NCBI GenBank assembly: GCA_035719045.1
Contig: DASTGO010000302.1
Coordinates: 1-10,554, forward strand
DNA: 10,554 bases
DNA from: DASTGO01 sp035719045
Lineage (GTDB): Bacteria > Actinomycetota > Actinomycetes > Actinomycetales > Kineosporiaceae
Direction: 5' to 3'
Position numbers and translations under genes: made by a program. Each line of letters begins with the position of its first letter. Within the stretch, counting starts at the first letter, position 1. Of the stretch, positions 5,587 through 10,554 are shown in pieces. The notes under the pieces are model-generated. The model had not been told where the DNA came from. It did not search any database and saw only the letters and a list, made by a program, of their open reading frames with translations.

Positions 5587-6750
5587 TCAGCCCCGGGGGC
5601 GCACCCGCACCCGGATCGTGCCCGGGCTCGCCACACCGGGGCCGGGGGGAGCCACCGCGGCGTCCAGGTCCTCCGCCCAGGCGGCGGTCAGCAGCCGCTG
5701 GACGGTCATCCCGAGGGCGACCAGGCCCGCGGGGTCCGACCCGTCGGGGGCGCCGCTGCAGAGCAGGACACCCAGCCCGGCCCGCCCGTCGTCCGGGCCC
5801 GTGTCGCCGTCCCCGTCCCCGTCCCCCCGCTCGACCTCGATCCGCGGTGCCGGGCCGGGCAGGCCGTCACCGCCGGCCCGGACGACGGCCAGGGCCCGTT
5901 CCACCCGTTCCCCGGTCCCGCCGGGCTCGACCGGCCGGGGCGGCACCGGCCCCTCCCCGGGCGGCACCCCGAGCGCCGCGCGGACCGCCTCGACATGTCC
6001 GTAGCGGAACCAGTCCTGGTCGGCGGACCGCAGCAGGCCGGCCGCCCCGGGGCCCGGACCGTCGCCGACCAGCTCACCCAGCCCGCGGACCACCGCCACC
6101 GGGATCCCGGTGAGCTTGCCCTTGACGAGGTCGGCCAGCCCGGCCAGCTCATCGGCCAGGGCCCGGACGGTCACCTCCAGCGGATTGCCGTAGGCGTCGG
6201 TCCCGCCCCGCAGGTCGTCCACCACGGCGACCCCGGCCGCCCCGATCGCGGTATCCGTCTGCCCCTGCCGCCAGGGCCGGCCGAGGGTGTCCGCGACGAT
6301 CACGCCGACCCGGCACCCGGTGCGTTCCCGCAGCGCCGTGACCAGGGCGCGGGCCGAGGCGTCCGGATCGGCGGGCAGGGTGAGCACGGTGCCGGGGGCC
6401 ACGTTCGAGGCGTCCACCCCGGCCGCGGCGAGCACGGGTCCGGACCGGGCCTGGACGATGCGGGCCGTCCCGCGCGGGGTGATCCGCTCGGCGACCACCC
6501 GGACCGTCTCCTCGGCGATCGCCCCGTCCCGGGAGCCCGCCGCCCGCGACCGGCCCTCCGCCTTGGACAGCACCTTGCTGGACACCACGACGATGTCCCC
6601 GTCGGCCAGGTCCTGCCCGGCGGCGGCGAGGGCGGCCAGCAGCAGCGCGGCGACGTCGTCCCCGGCGGCCACCTCGCCGATACCCGGGACTCCGAAGGCC
6701 TCCAGCCGGGGCAGCGGGTGGCTCACGGTTCGCTCGCTGCGCTCACTCAC
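5587..6750 (-). CDS. fbiB: Coenzyme F420-0:L-glutamate ligase (CofE/FbiB) with a reduced C-terminal domain
   Basis: CofE-type enzymes add L-glutamate to F420-0 with GTP to form the gamma-linked tail of coenzyme F420. The 387-residue protein has the ligase domain at about 14-245: VVVSSKVLSKAEGR (54-67), SGPVLAAAGVDASNV (103-117), VADTLGRPWRQGQTDTAIGA (152-171) and DLVKGKLTGIPVAVVRG (208-224) are all typical. Mycobacterial FbiB (about 448 aa) carries a second, FMN-binding nitroreductase domain that reduces dehydro-F420-0. Here residues 246-387 are shorter, Pro/Gly-rich and lack the N-terminal FMN-binding part; only about 326-364 (LGVLLCSG, then LVALGMTVQRLLTAAWAEDL) resembles the end of that fold. 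A GTCCCC repeat encodes GDGDGDGD at 309-316. The GTG at 6750 overlaps the fbiA TGA (GTGA), implying translational coupling. A second GTG at 6726 is the alternative start. Confidence 0.9.
   Translation of the reverse strand: MSERSERTVSHPLPRLEAFGVPGIGEVAAGDDVAALLLAALAAAGQDLADGDIVVVSSKVLSKAEGRSRAAGSRDGAIAEETVRVVAERITPRGTARIVQARSGPVLAAAGVDASNVAPGTVLTLPADPDASARALVTALRERTGCRVGVIVADTLGRPWRQGQTDTAIGAAGVAVVDDLRGGTDAYGNPLEVTVRALADELAGLADLVKGKLTGIPVAVVRGLGELVGDGPGPGAAGLLRSADQDWFRYGHVEAVRAALGVPPGEGPVPPRPVEPGGTGERVERALAVVRAGGDGLPGPAPRIEVERGDGDGDGDTGPDDGRAGLGVLLCSGAPDGSDPAGLVALGMTVQRLLTAAWAEDLDAAVAPPGPGVASPGTIRVRVRPRG
5803..5826 (-). repeat. Hexanucleotide repeat in fbiB encoding Gly-Asp repeats
   Basis: On the plus strand, GTCCCC repeats exactly three times at 5809-5826 and is preceded by the variant GTCGCC at 5803-5808. 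It encodes alternating Gly and Asp in the linker of FbiB. The 6-bp period keeps the frame, so copy changes would only alter linker length. Confidence 0.8.
6721..6750 (-). repeat. GAGTGAGCGCAGCGAGCGAAC-type element at the fbiA/fbiB junction
   Basis: The first 10 codons of fbiB (encoding a GTG start then SERSERTVS) contain TGAGCGCAGCGAGCGAACC. From memory, many unrelated actinobacterial proteins begin with the same SERSER string. That suggests a dispersed repeat recruited as a start region rather than functional protein sequence. A single copy occurs here, so the call rests on recall. Confidence 0.35.
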
Positions 6751-7766
6751 GAGGCTGCGGAACCGGCCCGTGGGGCGAGTTCGCCCGCCAGCCGCAGCGC
6801 CTCCGCGGCGATCGCGGCCGCCGCCTCGACGTCGGTCATCAGCAGCGGACGGGCCCGCACCGCCGCCTTCACCTCGCCGGAGGTCACCGCCCCGGCGTCC
6901 GCCTCGTCGACCAGCCAGCCGTCGAGGAAGTCCGCGTACAACCCGGCCACGGCGGCGGCGGACGTCGGGATCCCGATCGCGGTCAGGCAGGCGTCGGCCA
7001 TTCCGCGCACCGGGGCGCCACCCACGATGGGGGAGACCCCGACCACCGGGGCGGCGGTGGCCCGGAGGGCGTCGCGGATCCCGGGCACGCCGAGCACGGT
7101 CCCGATCGACACGACAGGGTTGCTCGGTGGCAGCAGCACGACGTCCGCACCGGTGATCGCGTCGACCACCCCGGGGGCGGGGCGGGCCTGTTCGATGCCG
7201 ACCGCGAGGATCCGCCGGGCGGGCACCGCGGCGTGCAGCCGGACCCACCACTCCTGGAAGTGGATCGCGCGCTCGCCCGGGGAACCGTCCTGCGCCGGGT
7301 GCTGCGGGTCGTCGACCACGACGTGGGTCTCCACCCGGTCGTCGCTCATCGGCAGCAGCCGGACCCCGGGCTGCCAGCGCTCGCACAGCGCCGCGGTCAC
7401 CTGGGACAGGGTGAGGCCCTGCCCGAGCAGCCGGGTCCGCACGATGTGCGTGGCGATGTCCCGGTCGCCGAGGGTGAACCAGTCCGGGCCGCTGCCGTAG
7501 GCACCCAGCTCCTGCGCCACCGAGAAGGACTCCTGCGCCCGGCCCCAGCCCTGGCCCTCGTGGATGCCCCCGCCGAGGGTGTACATGACGGTGTCCAGGT
7601 CGGGGCAGACCCGCAGTCCGTGCAGAGTGACGTCGTCGGCCGTGTTGCCGATCACCGTCACCTCGGCGGGGTCCGTGGAGGCGTCCGGGCGCGTCTGCAG
7701 GTGGTGCAGCAGGCCGCGGAGGAAGCGGGCGCCGCCGATCCCGCCGGCGAGGGCCGTGATGCGCAT
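6747..7766 (-). CDS. fbiA: 2-phospho-L-lactate / phosphoenolpyruvyl transferase (CofD/FbiA)
   Basis: FbiA transfers the phospho-lactyl moiety, or the phosphoenolpyruvyl moiety in mycobacteria, from its guanosine-diphosphate carrier to the riboflavin-derived chromophore Fo. The product is F420-0 or dehydro-F420-0. The 339-residue protein, close to the usual length, has ALAGGIGGARFLRGL (5-19), VIGNTADDVTLHGLRVCPDL (38-57) with the metal-binding aspartates, MYTLGGG (61-67), LLPPSNPVVSIGTVLGVPGI (211-230) and SPIVGGAPVRGMAD (245-258), all diagnostic for CofD. The ATG at 7766 is chosen because the protein then begins directly at the nucleotide-binding motif (MRITALAGGIGG) and GGCAGGA lies 7 nt upstream. 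A 23-residue N-terminal extension from 7835 is rejected. The gene is first in the fbiA-fbiB operon and is divergent from whiB. No clear promoter of its own was found. Confidence 0.95.
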   Translation of the reverse strand: MRITALAGGIGGARFLRGLLHHLQTRPDASTDPAEVTVIGNTADDVTLHGLRVCPDLDTVMYTLGGGIHEGQGWGRAQESFSVAQELGAYGSGPDWFTLGDRDIATHIVRTRLLGQGLTLSQVTAALCERWQPGVRLLPMSDDRVETHVVVDDPQHPAQDGSPGERAIHFQEWWVRLHAAVPARRILAVGIEQARPAPGVVDAITGADVVLLPPSNPVVSIGTVLGVPGIRDALRATAAPVVGVSPIVGGAPVRGMADACLTAIGIPTSAAAVAGLYADFLDGWLVDEADAGAVTSGEVKAAVRARPLLMTDVEAAAAIAAEALRLAGELAPRAGSAAS

Positions 7767-8022
7767 GCGGGCATCCTGCCAAGGATCCGCGGGTGGGGAG
7801 GTCCGGGGTGTCCCGGCCCGGGGGAGGCCCGCCACCAGAGAACGTGATGGACCTCACCGGACTCCGGGCGAAAGGAAACCGGCTTTCCCCGGTCCTGCAC
7901 TCAGGTGGGCGGATGATCCCGATCTGCCGCTCCCGGCTCCCCCGGACGGCCCATGGGCACCTCCGCCGGATGGACGGACCGTGATCGGCTGGTCGGACGG
8001 TTCCGGGCGGTGCTGGATTGGC

Positions 8023-8063
8023 GGGCTGGGGGGAAAGGGGGGTGGTGGCGGGGTCGGAGGGGG
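8023..8063 (+). other. G-quadruplex-type G-run cluster
   Basis: On the plus strand there are G-runs of 3 (8023-8025), 6 (8028-8033), 6 (8037-8042), 4 (8050-8053) and 5 (8059-8063). The loops between them are 2, 3, 7 and 5 nt. This satisfies the usual G3+N1-7 rule for an intramolecular quadruplex on the whiB-sense strand, about 300 bp upstream of whiB. Confidence 0.65.
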
Positions 8064-8230
8064 TCCCTGGCGGCGTGGATGCTTTCGGTTGTGACTGATC
8101 TGCAGACCGTGATCGTGGCAGGCTGGAGGCGGTTTCCGGAGCGACTGAAAGCTGTCGCCGTCCCGCCGGGGCCGCCCTGCGGAGCTTCTCCACCGTTCGG
8201 TCAAACCTGGGCGGGATACCAGAACTGCGC

Positions 8231-8260
8231 TTGACGGGACACGTACGACACGCATGTAAT
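8231..8260 (+). promoter_or_regulatory. whiB promoter with embedded GACAC elements
   Basis: TTGACG (8231-8236) and TGTAAT (8255-8260) are each 5 of 6 matches to vegetative-sigma -35 and -10 elements, with an 18-bp spacer. Transcription would start near 8267, giving a leader of about 90 nt. Inside the spacer are two GACAC motifs (8238-8242 and 8247-8251), 9 bp apart. A third lies in the leader at 8305-8309. GACAC is the recognition core described for WhiA in Streptomyces. A second possible -10, TAGGAT, lies at 8280-8285 without a good -35. Confidence 0.65.
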
Positions 8261-8262
8261 TT

Positions 8263-8297
8263 CACTGTTGTCGAGCGGCTAGGATTACGCACTGTTG
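8263..8297 (+). repeat. Direct repeat CACTGTTG in the whiB leader
   Basis: CACTGTTG occurs at 8263-8270 and 8290-8297, 27 bp apart, at and just after the predicted transcription start of whiB. It may be a regulator site or coincidence. Confidence 0.35.
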
Positions 8298-8344
8298 CCA
8301 CGCGGACACGCTGTGTGGGGGGAAGCCCTTTGGGGCCAGGGGTT

Positions 8345-8351
8345 GAGGAGG
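8345..8351 (+). promoter_or_regulatory. Ribosome binding site of whiB
   Basis: GAGGAGG at 8345-8351 ends 5 nt before the GTG at 8357. This fixes the start against a much longer in-frame reading from 8231 and against the internal ATG at 8369. Confidence 0.8.
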
Positions 8352-8356
8352 TACCG

Positions 8357-8632
8357 GTGCACGAGCTGATGACAGTCGTGACGCCCGGTACGGCGGGTGA
8401 GGAGCTGCCCGCCGAGCTGGAGTGGCAGGAGCGGGCGCTGTGCGCCCAGACCGATCCGGAGGCGTTCTTCCCGGAGAAGGGGGGGTCTACCCGCGAGGCC
8501 AAGCGGGTCTGCCTGACGTGCGAGGTCCGCGTGGAGTGCCTCGAGTACGCGCTGGCGAACGACGAGCGGTTCGGGATCTGGGGGGGTCTGTCGGAACGCG
8601 AGCGCCGTCGCATCAAGAAGCGCGCCGTCTGA
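8357..8632 (+). CDS. whiB: WhiB-family iron-sulfur transcriptional regulator (WhiB/WhiB2/WhmD type)
   Basis: A 91-residue WhiB-like protein. It has the four cluster-ligand cysteines at 29, 52, 55 and 61 (C-x22-C-x2-C-x5-C), the GIWGG turn at 73-77 and a basic tail RERRRIKKRAV. Proteins of this class hold a 4Fe-4S cluster and act on transcription with the principal sigma factor. The stretch WQERALCAQTDPEAFFPEKG (23-42), the following GSTREAK and the EYALANDERFGIWGGLSERE segment match Streptomyces WhiB almost residue for residue as I recall it. That ortholog controls sporulation septation, and its mycobacterial counterpart (WhiB2/WhmD) is needed for division. The position divergent from fbiA also matches the mycobacterial arrangement. 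The first 20 residues are variable, as usual. The glycosyltransferase starts 21 bp after the stop, suggesting co-transcription. Confidence 0.95.
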   Translation: MHELMTVVTPGTAGEELPAELEWQERALCAQTDPEAFFPEKGGSTREAKRVCLTCEVRVECLEYALANDERFGIWGGLSERERRRIKKRAV

Positions 8633-8653
8633 CCGAGCGCCACGCAGCCGATC

Positions 8654-10554
8654 GTGTCTCTCGAACTGGCTGCGCAGACCGGTTCTGCCGCCACCTCTGC
8701 GGTCCGGCGGAACTCGGACCGCGCCGTCGTCCTGTCGACCGCCGATGCCCCGTCGCCGGAGCACCCGGCGTCACGTAGTGGTTCCGCTCCGACCCCGCCC
8801 GCCCGGCCGCCGCGGCCGCGGGTGACGGCCGTCCTGGTCAGTCGGGGTGGTGAGCGGTATCTGCCGCGCACGCTCGACGCGGTCGCGGCCCAGACCCGGC
8901 CACCGGACCTGCTGGTCGCGGCCGCGGTCGGCTCGGCCGAGGTTCTGCCGCTGCTGGCCGCCGCAACCCGGGCGACGGTCGGGTTGCCGGTCGGCAGCAC
9001 GTTCGCCGACGGTGTGCGGGCCGCCCTCTCCGCCCTGGGAGCGGGCGGCCTGTGCCCCCAGCCACGGCCCCGTCCTGATGTCCCGGCACTGCCCGGACCG
9101 TCGGCGGCCCAGGGTTCCGCCGCGGCGTCGGCCGGGCCGGTGCGGTTCTCGCCCGCCGTCGAGGGGGCGTCCGGGGCCGGGAGGCAGGGCGGTCCCGGGG
9201 CCGGTGGGGGCGGCCCGGAGGGTGATATGTCGGGCCGGGTGGTCGTTGCGGAAACCCTTGCCGCAGAGCCTGGTGCCGCGGAAACCGTTGCCGCGGAGCC
9301 TGGTGCCGCGGAAGCCGTTGCCGCGGAGCCTGGTGCCGCCGAGCCTGGTGCCGTGGGAGCGGAATCCGTCCCGGACGCCCCCCATGCACCGGCGCACGCC
9401 GAACCGGCGGCGGTGTCGGCATCGGCGATGCAGGCGGGCGCCGGGTCCGGGGCGGAATGGCTGTGGCTGCTGCACGACGACGGAGCCCCCGCCCCGGATG
9501 TCCTGGAACGGCTGCTCGCCGCCGTCGAGACCGGGCCGTCGGTCGGGGTCGCCGGCTGCAAGCAGGTCGCCTGGGACGACGACCAGCGGCTGCTCGACGT
9601 CGGCTTCACGACCTCCCGGTTCGGGCTGTTCGTCACGGGGGTCGACCGGTACGAGGTGGACCAGGGCCAGCATGACGACCGCTGCGACGTGATGGCGGTC
9701 AGCAGTGCCGGGATGCTCATCCGCCGGGACCTGTGGGACCGGCTTGGCGGCTTCGACCCCGCCCTCGCCCACTCCCGCGACGACCTCGACCTGTGCCGCC
9801 GGGCCCGGCTGGCCGGGTACCGCGTCGTGGTGGTGCCCACCGCCGTCGTCGCCCATGCGGCCGGCAGCGCCCTCGGTGAGCGGACCGGCGAGCCCGGCCA
9901 CCGCGGTTCCTGGCTGCTGGCCGACCGCCGGGACACCCTCCACCTGCGCTACGCCTCGGTCTGGTGGTGGCTGCTGCCGGTGGCGGTGCTGGCCTCCGGG
10001 GTGGCCGCGGTGCTGCGGGCGCTCGGGCGGCTGGCCCTCCGGCAGCCCCGGCGGGCCCTGGACGAGCTGCTGGCCTGGGTGATCGTCAGCAGCCGGCCGT
10101 GGAGCTGGCTGGTCTCCCGGCGCCGCACCTCCGAGGTGAGGGTGGTGCCCCGGCGGACCCTGCGCCCGCTGCTGGCCACCCGTCGGCAGCTGTGGCGGCA
10201 CCGGCGCGACGCGGTGGCCGTCTGGGCCGGGCGTGCCCTGCCGCCTCCCGTCGACGTCGCAGCGGCCCGTCCGCCGCGGGGTCGACGGGCCGGGACCGTC
10301 GCCGCCTCCGGACCCGCCCGGGCCTCGGTGTCGGTGCGGGCCGCCGAGGGTGCCCCACCACGTTCCGGGGACGATCCCGAACTCGTGGTCAACCTGACGG
10401 ATGCCGCCCTGCGCGCGGGCGCGGGCGCCGGTGGCCCTGCGGGTGCCGTGCCGCCGGTGGTGTCCGGCAGACGGTCGGGGGGGATCGGCGAGCCGGACGC
10501 GGCCGAGCCCGGGGCTGATCCGGAGGCTGCGCTGTACCGGCCGGTGGCGCGTCC
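8654..10554 (+). CDS. Large membrane-associated GT2-family glycosyltransferase (3' partial)
   Basis: The frame is open from just after the whiB stop to the window end; 633 complete codons are visible. GTG 8654 is the best start, giving about 55 disordered residues before the first strand, VTAVLVSRGG (57-66). The GT-A fold is clear: first strand and helix ERYLPRTLDAVAAQTRP (67-83); the metal/sugar-nucleotide segment AEWLWLLHDDGAP (267-279, Asp275-Asp276); SAGMLIRRDLWDRLGGFDP (351-369); and RDDLDLCRRARLAGY (375-389), the usual acceptor/catalytic-base region. A hydrophobic segment at about 437-457 should anchor it in the membrane. From about 500 on it becomes Ala/Arg/Pro/Gly-rich. Between the first part of the fold (to about 130) and the HDDG segment lie about 135 low-complexity residues carrying a 30-bp tandem repeat, unusual inside a catalytic domain. 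It probably makes a cell-envelope glycan; donor and acceptor are unknown. The start codon has no good ribosome site, consistent with coupling to whiB. Confidence 0.85.
   Translation, partial: MSLELAAQTGSAATSAVRRNSDRAVVLSTADAPSPEHPASRSGSAPTPPARPPRPRVTAVLVSRGGERYLPRTLDAVAAQTRPPDLLVAAAVGSAEVLPLLAAATRATVGLPVGSTFADGVRAALSALGAGGLCPQPRPRPDVPALPGPSAAQGSAAASAGPVRFSPAVEGASGAGRQGGPGAGGGGPEGDMSGRVVVAETLAAEPGAAETVAAEPGAAEAVAAEPGAAEPGAVGAESVPDAPHAPAHAEPAAVSASAMQAGAGSGAEWLWLLHDDGAPAPDVLERLLAAVETGPSVGVAGCKQVAWDDDQRLLDVGFTTSRFGLFVTGVDRYEVDQGQHDDRCDVMAVSSAGMLIRRDLWDRLGGFDPALAHSRDDLDLCRRARLAGYRVVVVPTAVVAHAAGSALGERTGEPGHRGSWLLADRRDTLHLRYASVWWWLLPVAVLASGVAAVLRALGRLALRQPRRALDELLAWVIVSSRPWSWLVSRRRTSEVRVVPRRTLRPLLATRRQLWRHRRDAVAVWAGRALPPPVDVAAARPPRGRRAGTVAASGPARASVSVRAAEGAPPRSGDDPELVVNLTDAALRAGAGAGGPAGAVPPVVSGRRSGGIGEPDAAEPGADPEAALYRPVAR
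9248..9352 (+). repeat. 30-bp tandem repeat inside the glycosyltransferase gene
   Basis: Units at 9248-9277, 9278-9307 and 9308-9337, plus a 15-bp half unit at 9338-9352. They encode AETLAAEPGA, AETVAAEPGA, AEAVAAEPGA and AEPGA. Neighbouring units differ at two or three bases at most. The units use GTT, CTT, CCT and GGT codons, which are rare elsewhere in this gene. This suggests a recently expanded block. Confidence 0.9.

Larger units (their letters stand above)
7767..8356. other. Divergent fbiA/whiB regulatory region
   Basis: This 590-bp stretch contains no credible gene: the frames on either strand show no domain-like sequence and no ribosome sites. It holds a cluster of G-runs at 8023-8063 and the whiB promoter near 8231-8260. 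It also has a 10-bp palindrome GCCCATGGGC at 7949-7958 and three GGACGG copies at 7944-7949, 7972-7977 and 7995-8000, which may be chance. No convincing fbiA -35/-10 pair was found on the minus strand. Confidence 0.6.

Noticed and set aside
3596..6004. An 802-codon plus-strand frame across the chemoreceptor and the end of fbiB
   Set aside because: The predicted protein is Gly/Asp/His/Arg-rich antisense of the chemoreceptor coiled coil with no domain. The minus-strand gene has a ribosome site, promoter and full family match.
7793..8234. Small genes in the fbiA-whiB gap
   Set aside because: The candidate frames lack ribosome sites and domain-like composition, and overlap the G-run cluster and the whiB promoter.
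8630..8656. Read-through fusion of WhiB and the glycosyltransferase (same frame, TGA followed by C, no further stop)
   Set aside because: Sharing a frame has a one-in-three chance, the 21-bp gap is ordinary for co-transcribed genes, and WhiB ends at its usual conserved basic tail.
5587..9936. A minus-strand frame open for about 4.35 kb
   Set aside because: Only its last 387 codons (fbiB) show a protein family. The rest runs antisense to whiB and the glycosyltransferase and out of frame through fbiA; lack of stops is expected at this GC content.

Overview
The window is very GC-rich (long G/C runs, third codon positions almost always G or C, GTG starts common) and reads as chromosome of an actinobacterium. 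A WhiB-family regulator next to the coenzyme F420 genes fbiA and fbiB supports this. As far as I recall, the same divergent whiB2 / fbiA-fbiB order occurs in Mycobacterium. A chemoreceptor gene with a very good flagellar-type (sigma-28) promoter suggests a motile actinomycete rather than Streptomyces or Mycobacterium. I cannot name the genus.

Layout. Positions 1-2253 (+): the tail of an unidentified gene, a multi-pass membrane protein of the lysylphosphatidylglycerol-synthase/flippase type, and an AlkA-like HhH-GPD DNA glycosylase that looks leaderless. Positions 2489-3145 (+): a two-part protein with an N-terminal ACT domain and a possible GAF-like C-terminal half. Positions 3146-3724: a 579-bp convergent intergenic region with two unrelated 17-bp tandem arrays, one running into a 7-bp array, plus a perfect 13-bp stem hairpin. 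Positions 3725-5359 (-): a methyl-accepting chemotaxis protein. Positions 5587-7766 (-): fbiA then fbiB, translationally coupled through a GTGA overlap, for the middle and late steps of F420 synthesis. Positions 7767-8356: a 590-bp divergent regulatory region with a G-quadruplex-type G-run cluster and a good whiB promoter. Positions 8357-10554 (+): whiB followed 21 bp later by a large GT2-family glycosyltransferase that runs off the window.

How the genes relate. fbiA-fbiB is a clear biosynthetic operon. whiB and the glycosyltransferase are probably co-transcribed and may link developmental or division control to cell-envelope glycan synthesis. The flippase-like gene and the chemoreceptor appear to be independent units. 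No mobile element, CRISPR array, tRNA or rRNA is visible.

The most unusual points are: an FbiB whose C-terminal FMN-reductase domain appears decayed; a glycosyltransferase whose catalytic domain is split by about 135 residues of Ala/Pro/Gly/Glu-rich sequence with a 30-bp tandem repeat; the sigma-28 promoter of the chemoreceptor; GACAC elements inside the whiB promoter; and the cluster of tandem arrays in one intergenic gap. I did not find a convincing wholly new multi-gene system.
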